Assembly (NCBI GenBank): GCA_964036195.1
Contig: OZ038450.1
Coordinates: 9,116,701 to 9,180,700 of the forward strand
From: Sphaerolaimus hirsutus
Taxonomy: Eukaryota; Nematoda; Chromadorea; Monhysterida; Sphaerolaimidae
Direction: 5' to 3'
DNA length: 64,000 bases
Shown here piece after piece: positions 25,301-39,500 of this stretch (position 1 is its first letter; the number at the start of each line of letters is the position of its first letter). The notes under the pieces were generated by a model. That model did not search any database and was not told the origin of the DNA. It was given only the letters and a program-made list of their open reading frames with translations. Made by a program: the position numbers and the translations under genes.

Positions 25301-27566
25301 GCCGGCTTCGTGGTCGACGAGCCCGACGAGGACGAGGCGGACGCGGACGACAAGGCGGACAAGTCGGACGAGTCGGGCAGCGACGACTCAGACTTGGACG
25401 AGGACAGGGAGCTGGTCGACGAGAATCTGGGACGCGTCAATCGCAAGCCCAGGGTCAGTTCTGAGGGCTAGAGTTTTTGTCTATTTTTTAGTTTTTGTTG
25501 TGTTTGTTTGTCGTTCGCTAAAAATATCGTGTGTTTTTTTGCTCAGGCAATGATCGAAAGCGATGAGGAGGAGGGCCCTGAGCCGGCGGACGAGCGAGAG
25601 CGCATCGAGCGCGAAATATTCGCCGGGGTGAGTCGACTGCTTTGAAACTGCCTCTAAAGGCGCATTTTGACCATCACGCGCATGTTATTAGTAAATCCTT
25701 CCTCATACTTTCACTTATATGTAAAATGCACCGAATGATGTATTGTAAAATACAATAATATGTATTTAAAATGCCTGTGTACGCTCTGAATGTATGTATT
25801 TTTATTGACATACATATCAGCGATTTTTGGCTCCAGCACCAACACTTGGCGCCTACGAATGGCGCCAGCGCCATGATGCCATTCCATCACCATATAGATA
25901 AAAATGTGGTGGGCGGGGGCTGCGTAAATAAATAAATAAATAGCCGTTGCTCATAAAATGCAAAGGTGTTAAAAGTACTGGACTTTTTAATAAGTAAATG
26001 TTAAGTATTTTTTATACTCACCCTTGAGTACAAAAAAACGTAAAGTATTTTTTTCTACTTTTGTAAAAGGTGAGTAAAATTCTTTTTTAGAAAACGTAAA
26101 AACGAGTATTTTTCCAGGGAAAACGTAAAAATGGGTATTCTTTCTCACAGAAAACGTAAAAGGTTTTCTCACAAAAATAAAATAAAAATCATTGTTTTTA
26201 AATTTATACCTACAAATACATCAAAAATGTGTTTTTATCTCCTGATAAGTATTTCAAAGGAAAATGTTTGTCAATTTCTGTCTGGCAAAATGACATTTTC
26301 TGTCACCTTAAAATACGTTTTCTGTACTTAAAAACTTCTAAATACGCTTTCAAAAAGTACGCGAGTATGTGAGTACCGGTATTTTATTAGGGGGGAAACG
26401 TAAACGCATTTACGCAGTACGCAAGTATACGTATTTATCGAGTAAACGTAAATACGTATTAACAACTATGATAAATTGCTCGCTGAAAAATCCCTGCTTA
26501 ACACTGTCGCTTCTTTGCAGCGCGACGACGCCTCTGAGCCCGGCTCTGAAACGCCTTCTCACAGACGCGTGGCCGAGCCGGCAGCTGAACCGGAAGTCGA
26601 CCGCAGCAGTGAGAGCGGCGAGTCTGGTATGTTTGTGAAACTGTGGATTATTGGGGTAAGGGAATTGGGTGTTATGTGTCTTGAACGACATCGACTTTTT
26701 TAAATCGAGTCGAAGGACAGAAAGTCTGGGTATTCCGTCGAGACCGACACCGAAATTTGAAGTCTCGACATTTTTTTAGCCGAAAGTGGGGACCGCGGTT
26801 TTCTGAACCATATGGATCCGCACCATATTCCCGGCAATGTTTTTTACATGTTACCCGAATCGGACACTTAGAAACGCGAATCACGTTGACATCGTGGTAA
26901 ATACCACTTCTGTACCCTGTATTATTTTCAGATCACTTCATCGAGGACGAAAGAGGCCCGGCCAGGCGCCACGGCAAGCGCAGAACCAATTTACCCGTGT
27001 CCGATGAGTGCGTACACATCTAAACAATTCATTCAATATTTTTATCGTTGAGCATGTCGCTTTCAGAGCCCTGGCCGAGGCCCAGGAGCTGTTCGGCGTC
27101 GACTTCAACATCGAGGAGTTCTACGGCGAGCTGGACGAGTCCGATGAGGGTGAGCTGCCCGAGGAGGGTGATGAGGTTTGTTGGTTTTGAGTGTGATTTG
27201 TGTTCTGTGCATGTTAGACTGTATGTCTATCGGGATTCGAGTGTCCGTCACTTTTTCCTATTTCACTTCGAGTATTGAGTTGTGTAGATTTTTTTTTGAC
27301 ATTTTCAATGCTTTTTGTATTCGATAATCTGAATCGAATAACATTCATCGTATCGTCCTAATATTGTCTTTGAATATCCCTCAAATTGCACATTATGCAT
27401 TGAAACCTGTGTCTCAGGAGGGCCAGCGGCAGAAGCGCACCCGCCGCGGCGGTGTCAAAACATCGCTTTGGGATCAGATGGAACCGTCAGAAATCGAGCA
27501 GAAGTTTTTGAATGAGCGGGATCGCGTTATCATGTTACAGGACACGCCCGAGCGCTTCCAGCTGAG
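22399..27566 (+). CDS. SUPT6H: SPT6 exons 1-8: acidic N terminus and Spn1-binding region
   Basis: Exons 22399-22459, 23846-23998, 25275-25453, 25547-25627, 26521-26626, 26932-27007, 27067-27175, 27418-27566 (residues 1 to about 305). Asp/Glu runs dominate, with [14 protein letters not shown] in exon 3 matching the family's IEENLG site. Exons 6-7 read [13 protein letters not shown] then [19 protein letters not shown], the Spn1/IWS1-binding stretch in known SPT6 proteins. Exon 8 ends with DTPERFQLR, a family landmark before the core. The exon 7 donor (GAG|GTTTGT) has close alternatives in GGTGAG repeats. Confidence 0.87.
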
Positions 27567-30500
27567 GTAATGTTTAGTTGTTGCAATTCGTGGGGGTTGG
27601 GAACGACCAGTACCGCTCGCAGTCCAAGTAAAATTCTCTGTAAAATGTCGTGTCAAAAGTGTCAAAATTTTTGTAAAATGTCGAATCCCTTGCAAAATGT
27701 CAAAAGTGTAGTAAAATGTCAAATTGTCTTCATTGTTACTGTAATTTTTATTATTATTTTATTATTTTTATTTATTTATTGTTATTTATTACATTTATTA
27801 TTTCAATTTACTGTCAATTAGATCCATAATTTGACATTTTACAAGAGTTTCGACACTTTGCATGACATTTGATATTCTGGGCGTTTTTCCCCACGTCTTA
27901 ACCTGTTTTTCAAGCGGATCTACGCATTTCTCATTCCATTTCACTTCATTTTTGCGCCGGTTCAGTAGCGTCACATAAAGCTCACTGTCAACGAAAGTAA
28001 CTTTCTGCCATCATTCTGCTTTCTTACCTATTACCCTTTACACACCCGACGTTGTACACAGACGTGTCCCTGTGAAACCCCCCGAAGAGGCAGCCACCCA
28101 AGAGGACCAAGAAAGGGGCACCGACGAACTTTCAATGGAAGCCATGTGGATCCTGGAGAAGGCTTTCAAACAGGATCCCATAACCGATCAAAATGACGAG
28201 CAGTTGACTGCGCGCGATGATGAACATGAGAATATGAACGATGAGGAGAGAGAAAGGATATTGTGGATGAAGGAGGAGGAAAGGTTTGATGGATGGTTTA
28301 AGGGGGTTTGGGTCTTTGGGTATACTGGGAGATCTGATGCTGTGCATTCGCAATTATTTATGTCTCGTGTTGGAAACGTGCCAATAGTAATTTCAGATTG
28401 AAATTTGTGTAAACATGTAAAAGTTATTGTCGCGAATGTGTGTAGTGTAGTGTCAACACAAAGTTATAACAACAGTGAATACTTGTAACTTTTTATGATA
28501 ATGTTAAACGCATGCGTTGAATATCATTGGCACTCTTCCAACGTGAACCACGCGCGCAAGGTGTAAAGTCACTGGAGTGTAGCTCACTGCCCGTAAGCAG
28601 TAGTAGCATTTTTGTGGAATTTGGCATTGCTTATCAAAGCTGTGTAGTCTCGAACTGTGTGTGTTTTGTGCGCGTGTCTGAATTTTTTATATTCGCATCC
28701 ATTCCAATTACTGAACTTTCAGACGCGCTCAACGCCGCCCTCGGTTCAATGAAACAGAATTGAGAGACAAAATTCGCAAGGCCCTTGAATACATCCGCAA
28801 CGACGGTTTTGAAGTGCCATTTATCAGTTTCTATCGAAAAGAGTATGTAGAAGATGCCAAGAACCCTGAAGATTCCTTGGTTATCAACCAGTTGTGGAAA
28901 GTTTATCAGTGGGATGAAAAAGTTTGTCATTTTTATTTGTGTTTTTTTAGTCGATTATAAATTCTACCCAATACACACTTTAATTTTGCTATTCACCTTC
29001 GCAGTGGTGTGAACTGGTAAATCGGAAGAATTCCATAATCCGACTAATGACGCGAACTAAAAAGTATCACGAAGACATGAAAAGGCTGGCCGACATGATT
29101 GCCGAGAACGAGCCCGACGCGCCGCCCGACGTGACCGCCAAGGCGCCCGAAAAACCGCTCACAGAGGCAGACATTGCGCTGTGCGTCTTTTTGGCACCAC
29201 ATACACTGGATGTCACCTGTCAACTGGTGTCAACTCTAGTTCAATTTAGTTCCGAGGACAATTTTCAAGTGAACATGCGTCAATGTCGAATAGGAATCAA
29301 TATTGCCACGTGCATTTGAACATGGTTCCGCGACCCATCAACTAAATCTTAATGAAAGCCAGTCGGCCCAGTTGACATCCGATAAAACCCGATGTTAACT
29401 GGGCTGACTGTTTTTGGACTAAAATCGAGTTGACACTGAAGCCAGTTGACATCACGTGTGCGTGACGCTATTCCTGCCATTCCCGACCCGCTGTCGCGCC
29501 ACTCGTAATAATTCGTAATTGCGTGTTACAGCGCCAAGGAGATGTGGTCTCTGGAGGAATTGTCAGACTTGAACGCCTGGTTTCGGCTGCACTACGGCGA
29601 GGACGTGGCCCAGGTGGCGCAGTGGGAACGGGAACGCGCCGCCGCTGAGAAAGGTCGGTGTTAAAACGCTTTTTTCGATGTGATGAATGTCTGAAATATT
29701 GTTTCAACGTGTGAAACAATGAAACAACGGCAACTAAATATGAATACGTGTATTTAACCTTTGTTATGAATGATAGATTAAACGCGAAAATTCTCATTCC
29801 ATTTATTTGAGACATTGCGGACATAGACACTGGTAGACTTTCAGTTTCCAGTCACTTTTCAACATTTTCTTCAATTTAATTTTTGAGTGCATTTTGATAA
29901 AAAAAATGTCCGCTTAACATTTGTTGCTCCCGCAGAACGACAGCGGAGAGAGAAAGGCACTGAAGAGGGGGCCGAGGGTGACAATGAAAATGAGAATGAG
30001 AACGACTTGGATGAAATCAACAAAGTCGCTGAGGATCTGGAGATGATCACATTTAAACGTGCAAAGAGCTCCGACCCATACGCCCTCTGTCTTGCTGCAA
30101 ACCTCGGTGGGTAGCCGTGAATTTTTCCAACCCCCCGTTTTAAAGCGTGTCGATCAACGATCCGTTTCTGATCAGGTGGACTCGCTCGAAAATTTGGCTG
30201 CGAGCCAAGCACGTTGGCCGATCACGTCAACCGCTACTGTTTGGACATCGAGGGGGGCACGCAGACATACGCGACTGGCGGCCAGATACCTGTCACCATA
30301 CAGAAATATCCGCACATGCCGCTGGAAACGGCCGAAGATTACACTAACAAGTCGATTTTGTTTTACTAGCTTTTCGGCGCACCACACACTGAAACGTTGA
30401 GTGATGCGTTATAACATTTTTTGAATACCAAAGTACAAATGCGGAAATAATAAATCTACCGAATGGGAATCTGTATACGGACAAAAATGAGGCATACATG

Positions 30501-33500
30501 CGCATTGCTTAAAAGGCCAGGAATGATTTCAAACGTTGATTGGTGGGCTTTTTCGTCAAAAATTATATATATCTTTACATATTCGAGTCCCGCTTCCAAA
30601 AAAACAACGTTTGAACGCATACCGTATTACCTCGAATTACCCCCCCCCAACTCGAATTAACCCCCCCCCCCCCTCAAAATGGGCTGGGGAAATAGTAACC
30701 CCCCCTCTCGTAATACCCCCCCTGCGGAATGATGTACGTCATGTACGTAATAAATACGTCATGTATGCAATGTACATGATGTATATTACTGCTAATTTGC
30801 ATTGCAGCTACACATAGACTAGTTTGTGTAGCTATCTACGTTTTTATGTCCAAATATTATGTTTGGACACATTTATTACCTGTTTTGTGTACGCAAATGC
30901 CTACTTTTTACTACGATCCTTACGAAACTTTCTGACGGAATAATAAAAACCCCTCTCGAATACCCCCCTCGAATTAACCTCCCTCAAATTTTGCTGGCGA
31001 AATAATAAACCCCCATGGGGGTATTTCGAGGTAATATGGGCACTCAAAATGTTTGTGTGTGGTGGTTCTTCGCGTATTTTAACGGCATCACAAAACAATT
31101 AGTGCCGCCTTTTCAGGCAGTTCGCCACCCCAGAGATGGCGCTGCGCGGCGCCTGTTACATGTACGCCAAGGAGTTGTCGCTGGAGCCGCGCTTCCGCGC
31201 AAAGGTCCGCGCCGCTTACAGAAACATGTGCAACGTCAATGTCAGACCGACCCCCAAAGGGATCAGTGTGAGTTCGGTTGTAAAGCCATTTTTGAGGTGT
31301 CGTTGATTTTCGTACTGTGAGTGATGCTTATTTTTGTTTTGTCTACCAGGAAATCGAAGACTTCCACCCGCTGTACAAACGGAAATATCTGCGCAATAAA
31401 CCGGTGCGCTGGATGAGCGCCTTCGAATTTGCCAGTTTGGAGGAGGCTCAGTCGCAGGGACTAGTCAAAATGACTCTCTACCCCGGAATTGTGGATCGCG
31501 CTGATGAATGCCCTACGCATTACAAGCCCTTGGTGGAGCAGTTTGTGCCCTACTTTTTATCGGTACTGTTTACTCCCGTTTTATTCTTCAACTTTTTTTC
31601 TGTGAGGTTTCGAACTTTCAGTGAACTTGTGCGCGCAGGATGAATCCAGCGCGTTGGCTCAAGCTTGGAACGAACAGCGCAGGAAGGCGGTCACCATGTG
31701 CATTGAACAGTTTCTGGTGCCCGTGCTCACGAAAGAGATATTGTCGGTCATGCGGCAAGAGGCTAATGAATTCATTATATCGGTTTGTTGTTAATTATTT
31801 GAAATACATTCATACTTGTCTAGGTGTTTCAAGTGTCATTTCTAAGTAAATTTCATGACATAAAAATGAAACGGTAAGGTATTAAAAGATGAAAGTGAAA
31901 ACGATATGTTGTTTTTTACTTCAACGAAATATCTCCTTTACAATCTACCCGCCTGAGGAAAAGTACTGCCCGATCCTGACCATTCCCTCAGATTTTTTTG
32001 GGGCCTAAATACATTGGATACCATTTATCAACGTGAACATCCTCACTTCCACCTACCCCAACTTTTCCAACGATCAATCCAACTCAATCAATCCTCCCCT
32101 CAGAAAGCCTGCTCGCGCTTGTACAACGTGTTGTCGGTGGGCGCGTTCGACCCCACCACGGCGCTGCGGCTGCGCAACAACCCCGGCCCGCCTAGGGAGA
32201 ACGTGGACGAGTTCGACGCTGGGCGCGGGGATGAGGATTATGAACAGCGGCTGCTTGATGCTGAGTTTAGGGACATGGAGAGGGATAGACACGGGGGGTA
32301 CAAGATTCTCGCGCTCACCTTCATGGATGGGTTCGTTTTTGGCAGGGTTGTGGATTTTTTTTTAAATTTTGTGAGGGTGCTGGGTTCGTTTGAATAAGAG
32401 TAGGTAATGGTGACAGATGAAAAAGCTAAAAAAATGAGCCATGAATTCTTTAAAATGTGGGGAAAGTCACAAAATTATTGATTTTGAGCCAAATACAGTA
32501 AAAATTTAGATGTTCGATATTCTATATTGAAAAATGGCCGATATTCGATATTTGATATTTCGATATTTTCGATATTCGATATTGCGATTTGCTTTTGGTA
32601 TAGCAAGACATATTTCAAGTGGCATATTGTATTTTCATGTGGTTGAACACGTGGTTAATCATCTCTTTACTGAAATGTGAATGGTACATATGATTTTAAC
32701 AAGGTTTACATCACTCAAAAATAGAAAATGGAAGAGAAACATGATGAATCAAAGTGTATCAGACAAATAACAATTGGTAGATATTACAGTTCATATTTAT
32801 AACCTAATTGCTTAAGGGCATGTTGCAAAAAATAGCATATCAGGATTTTCTAGCTTCAAATTTAGCACTCCAGCAAAAATATCATTATAAATACTGTACT
32901 TTTACTCTTCAAATACAATACTATAAGCAAATCAGATCAATCGTAAATATCTCAAAATGAAAATGATAACTTAATTTAGGGACACTATACAGGTTCGATA
33001 TATCAAAAAATGGTCGATATTCGATCTTTTTTCGAAATTTTCGATATCGATATTCGATATTTTTCCAAAATTTTCGATATCTATATTCGATATGAAAAAA
33101 TGGTCGATATCCGATAATCGATACGATTTATCGTTTGAACCCTATCTCTCTTATATACTCAGCAGACTGCATGCTATTTTTCTGAAGAAAATGCTCCATT
33201 GTCATTGTTTATAGAATCAAAGATGTCCCAAAAAAGAAAAAACATTTCAGGAAATGAACATATGTTGCATGTACATACTACTGTATTCTCATTTTTTAAT
33301 ATTTTTCTTTTTTATGTGAAACTGCATGCCAAATACATAAGTAATTTTGACATACTTTGCAGTCTGCTGAGTATACTTTTTACTGTTCAGTTACATCAAA
33401 GTTCACTTTTGCTAAATTCTTATTGTTGTTGTAGTGTACTTTTGCTACCTTTTGATGATTTTTGTTGGTTCAGTTAAGCTTGAACTACAAGTGAAGTTAC

Positions 33501-36500
33501 TGGCATGATCCATAGTTGCAGAATGTACAGCTACCACAATCAAAGCCAAACAGGAAAACCTACATGCAGGTTTTTCTTCTGCAATTTTTTTTCCATTTCC
33601 GTGCAAATTTCGCTCTTTTTCCGTTTCCGTGAAAATTTCGCTTTATTTTTTCCGTTTCTGTGAAAATTTCTTTTTCCGTTTTCCGGCATTTCATTTTTCC
33701 GTTTTCCGCTGAGTGAAATTTTTGTATCTTTTTGTTTTCCGGCAGGAATTTTTTTACATTTCCGTTTTCCGTAAAAAAATTTTTTGACACCCTAGATGAC
33801 AGTTTCTCAGATGACGTTAATAAGAAACTGATCAATTTGGGTTTGGGTATACTACCTAGCTACATTATCAGCTACATTGTCAATAAAAAATCATCTTATA
33901 CGCTCAGCGAAGACACAACGGCCGGAGCGGTGATCGGTGGCGATGGCCAATTAATCGATCACCTTCGCTTGCCGCATTTCATGAGCACCCGTCGGCATGC
34001 GCACGCGATAGAGCTCAGAAATGAAGACAATTTGGCATTGCTTGATTTTATGGTCAAGCACAAACCGCATGCAATCGCTTTTGCTACCGAATCGCCGTTG
34101 GTTTAGCATTTGAAATTTCCTACGTGCAGTATGACAACCAGAATGTGGAAATCTTCAGTTTGTTATATATATTTATTGAATCAAAATTTTGATGAGTGGA
34201 AAAAATTTAAAAATCACAAACTACTGCAACTTGTCTGATACACCTGTATAGGTTAACTCAACGATATTTCGGAGCTTTACTATATAAACAATATAGCAGC
34301 AAGCCACAACCAATGAAAATAATCGGGTTCAGGTGTTGGGTAAGAGTCCCCAACCCTATTATGTTTACAGTTTTGGTCAAATAATTAGTTGAGTTTTGTA
34401 TAATTTCCTTTCAATTTTAAAAGACGGTGTTTAAAAAACTTTCTAAAACGTGTATTTATTTCTCGCAGCAACGCCTTCTTTGCGAAACGTAATTTGGAGA
34501 AGTTGATACTCGACTGGAGGAATACCAGCAAGTTGAAACGTATCGTACCCGTGTACTTTGTTGACAATGATGCGGCGAAAGTGCATCAAAATAGTCGTGA
34601 GGTTAGTGACTGGCCCTTTTGCACGTTGAGGCAAACACGAAATTCATTTTTTAAAGGGGACAAATTGCAAATACTTTTCGTAATAATTTGCATTTGCAAA
34701 TCAGTTTCCAACTAAGATATTAAGGTAGGCATACACATTTGTCGCTTGTTTGAATTATTGGATTTTTTTCCTTTTCTGGGCGTTTACATTTTTATGTACA
34801 ATTGTGTCAAACAGTCCCATGTATTGGTCAACCCTGCCTTCGTTGTGCAATATAAACTATTCCTCAGGCTATCGCTGAATTTGGCGACCTTCCAATTTTG
34901 ACCCGACAAGCCGTTGCATTAGCCCGCCGTCTACAGGACCCACTGCCCGTGTTTTGTCAGCTGGGCGGCAGCCCCGACAAGGAGCTGCTCTGCGTAAGCT
35001 TGCACCCCCTCCAGCACCAGGTGACCATTTTTTCCTGATTTGATGTGTACCGTATATTATTGAATATTTCTGGGGAGTTTATTATTTCGTCACAGTATTG
35101 CATGATGTATGAATGATAAATGCATGATCAATTTATTGTATGAATGGGTTAAACTAATTCCATGAATGTAAGTTAGAATTCAGTCTTTAAATACAACAAT
35201 GAAAGCAAAGCTGATGGGCATCAGCCGCAAAAGTATATATTTCACATTTAAAAAAAAAACTCATGCATATAAGTTTTCAACATGAAGGGTGAGTTGTTCC
35301 CTCACTTTAATAACACTGGGGATTATTCGAGGATTTACTCTCTGTAGGAGATGTAGACAGTTATGTAAATGTTTGATTCTTCTCGCACGCAGGTTCCCGA
35401 GGAGGACTTGCAATGGGCACTGCACAAGGAGATTATCAATAGAGTGAACGAGGTGTGTTTCACCTTCCATCCCCCGTCAACAGTTTAAATCTAACGTTAC
35501 CGTAATTGCATGAATAACATGTACTTGTGCGCAGGTGGGCGTGGATATGAACCGATGCGTGGAGCACTCGTTTTTAGAGCCCATGCTGCAGTTTGTGTGC
35601 GGCTTGGGCCCGCGTAAAGCAGCCCATTATCTCAAACAGGTATTTTAATATTACAATTTTCAGGAGAGTGTTGTTGAAACGAAGTTTTTCGGCGTTGTAT
35701 TCTAAGTGGTAGTAAAACAGCTGTGAATTTTGCGGAATTTCATTTATCCAGCGAAAATTTTGACGTGTTTTGGCACCTAATTCAAAAATTTCGGGCGCTT
35801 TTCCATCACTCACTCGCAAGTTGCAACACGTTCCTCATCAGGTGCGCGCGTCCAAGTCGAAGGTGCTGGAAAACCGGACGGCGCTGGTGCTTCAGTTCAG
35901 CATGGGCAGCAAGGTGTTCATGAACTGCGCCGGCTTCATCAAGATCGACACGAATCGCATGGCCGAGCGCAGGGACGCGTATCCAGAACTGCTCGACGGC
36001 ACCAGGATACACCCAGAGCATTACGAGTTTGTTTTAGCATGATTGCATTTCGCTTTGGAGTTTCGTTATTTTGGGGAGATATAATTGAATATGATACCAG
36101 AAAATTTTTTTTTAAATTTATGTGAGAAAAGCCAGGAAAAAATAAATGAAAGTGCGATATTTTAATACTTTGTGATATTTTTATATTCTTAATCAATCTC
36201 TCTCCAAAATTCTGATGCATTTCTTCTGAAAAATTTCTGCATTTATATTCAATGTAAAAATTACTTTATATCTTTAAATATAAATCTCCCGGAGAAATTT
36301 TCAATTCTAACTGCGTTACGTGAATTCTGTTTTTGGATAATTGAAGTATTTAGAACATTGTTTCATTTGCGAACAGTTTCATAGTCTCCCATTCGACATT
36401 TACGGCGTGCTTTTGCTGTCTTGAAAATTTATCGCCAGTTGCGTTGCGTAGTTTTATAGTCCTTTATTGCCAACCACTCTACATCCGGCCGCGTAGCTCA

Positions 36501-39500
36501 GGGGTTAGAGCGTCTGTCTAGTAAACAGAAGGTCGAGGGTTCGATTCCCTCCGTGGCCTTCCGGATAATTTTTTGCATTTTTTCACCCGTTTATTTAATC
36601 TTTATTTCTTTTTGCAGTTGGGCAAAAAAGATGGCGGAAGATGCGCTGGAAGATGAGGAAAATGACCGGGATGGAGATCGAGAAGCTGTGGAAGAGATCA
36701 TGCGCGAAAAGTTTGAAAAGTTGAAAGACCTTGATTTGGATGCCTTTGCTGAGGAGTTGAAACGGCAGGCATGTTTTAATCTTTCTAAACAATTGTGAAC
36801 ATTTTGAATAAACATTATTTCATGAGACTCTTTTTTCAGGGACTGGGCAAAAAATGGACAACGCTGTACACCATCCGGTGCGTTGTTTTTTGCTGTATTC
36901 ATTTTATAAGCGGCCCCTGTGTCGCTGAATTTTGTTTCCGTAACTAGGGTTCAAACGGAATTGACTTTTCGAGATCGGGATTTATTTTTTAGTTTTCGGA
37001 ATCGGGATTATCTAGGATCTTAGTCACGGGTAGGGTTGGGACGATATGACTTTTCGATATCGATATTCGATATTCGATATTTTTTTCTGAAACTCGATAT
37101 TCGATATCGATACGATATGGACCCTCGATATCGATATTCGATATTCGATATTAAAAAATGCTCGATATTCGATATCGATATTTCGATATTTTCGATATTT
37201 CGATATTTTGCTTTTGGTATAGCAGGGCATATCTCATTTGGCATATTGCATTTCCATTTGAACACAAACCCAACTGATCATCTCTACTGAAAAGTAGGTG
37301 ATACAAATTTATATGGCATACAATGATCAAAATGAGAAAATGATTAAAAATGTGACAGATGTGGTAAGTAAAAGGTTCCAGCCACATTTATAGGTGCCAT
37401 GCCATGGTGCCATTGATGTTTCCATGGTGTAAGTAGCTATTAAACATACATATACTCTTATGTGAACATCTGAGAGAGCATTTGCACAAGATTTGATGCA
37501 GTCACAAGTGCTGGAACAAAATACCTGTCATGTGAGAACAAAGTGCGCGCTTGCGCGCAAAATTTGTTAAAATTGCTTATGAAATCGCCTTCTAATAGTG
37601 CCATTCCTGGCTTATTTGAAGTCAAGCCCAGGGAGTATAGAATATCGAAAATATCGAAAAAATGGTCGATATTCGATATCGATATTCGATATTTTTTCAA
37701 AATTTTCGATATCGATATTCGATATGAAAAAATAGTCGATATCCGATATTCGATATTCGATACGATATATCGTCCCAACCCTAGTCACGGGATCGGGATT
37801 TTGGCCCAACTGGTATACAGGGTTTTTCTCTAATTTTTCACAATAAAAACGCACTTGAATTCGGGTGGCGAGCAAAAGGCACAGTGGATATTTCGGTTCA
37901 CATTTCTCAGTTCAAGGAGTCATTTTCTTTCACTTTTTTGTTCGAAATTTTCCGCGATCGGGATCCTGATTTGGGACGTTTACCGGGAACCCTTGAACCG
38001 TTTGAACCCTGTCCACAACCTATAACATCCAACCCTTTCCACAGGTCCGAGCTGACGGAGCCCTACAAAGACCACAGGGCACCCTTCGTGGAACCCGGCA
38101 GCGCGAGCGACGATGTGGGCGGCCGGTGGGAACCGCCGCCCGACAACGTCAGGTACGAGGAGCTGTTCTGCTTGCTCACCAAGGAAGACCCCGACCATTT
38201 TAACGTTGGTACGTTGGCAGGGGGGTCTTTTGTTTTTTTATGTTGGTGCAAGGTATGTCAGGGACGTATCCAGGATTTTTTCACGGGGGTGTGGATGGTA
38301 TGCAATCCATAGGGAGCTGCGAAACCAAGTCCCAAAACTCTTCATTCACGTTGCCCCTCTTGCATTTCACGGGCATTCTCTCGAAGTGTTATCAGTGGTT
38401 GTGCTGATTTTTAGGGTTTTTAATAGCTGATTTGGGCTTTCAGCAGCCGTCACTTTTTTATGTTTCAGAATAATTTTCATTTCTCCAATTTTCTACATGA
38501 ATTTTCTGCACTGCCGCATCTCTCTGAGTCGTTGAGGCACACCAAAACTAAGCATGGGTAGCACAAATATTTTTGCCTGTCCAGTGAAATTTTGGCATTT
38601 GATCAATTGTGAATCGATTGCTATGATTCAAACTTACTTTTAATTGGTCTCCGTTCACCATCTCCGAATTCATCTTTCAGGCAAAGTGCTGCTGGTGCGG
38701 GTGCTGAGACCGATTTACTGGCGGAAACCGAGTAACTGGGTGCCTCATCACGAGGGAGAAAGGCGCCGTCTCACTGAATATGAGCACTTGGACAAGGGTT
38801 TGGTCAAGGTCGGTGTCGTTTGCCCCGCACTAACGGTGTACCGCACAGCACTTGGAAAGTGTTTGATAAAAGCCCCCAAATTTGTATAGTACCCGGGGAT
38901 TATACTCGGATAACTACGGTAGTTTTAGTAGCCCTCTAGCTTTAAACTACGTGCACCTATACGAAGCTGGAGCTTGTGAAGTGGGAAGTGTAAAAGTAAA
39001 CGAGTACACGAGTAAAAGTTTAAGTAGCAAGTCAAATGATAAGTAAAGATGTCAGCGAAGAGTATTTTTAATTACAGAAACACTTACCTACTTTCACTTA
39101 CCTACACTTATTTTCCTCACTTATCACCAGAGAAGGTAGAGTCACACTCTATCCCCAGTTTTGGCACACTGCCAACACCCTCCCCATCACAGGTGACCGA
39201 CGAGAACAACCACGGCCGGCTCATGTGCCCCCTGTGCACCGAGTGCGTCACCGAGCTCGGCCCCGGCGAGGACGACACGGTCGTGTTCAGGGAGTGGCAA
39301 GACACTCACACGGCCGTGTGCAGCGGCTTGCTGTTGGGCGTGCGTGTCAAGTTGGAGAATGGACTTTCTGGGTTCATTCCTTGGAAGGATTTGTCGGATG
39401 AGGCGGAAAAGTTGAAGCAGGAGAATAAGTTTGAGGTGGATAAGTATGTCAAGGTGGGTTTGGGGTATTTGGGGACGTTGGGTTTGTTATAATTTCGTTC

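Noticed and set aside
34097..34106. Alternative SPT6 exon 19 donor at 34101 (TTG|GTTTAG)
   Set aside because: It leaves phase 0 and forces a stop codon in exon 20; the donor at 34097 restores the family sequence.
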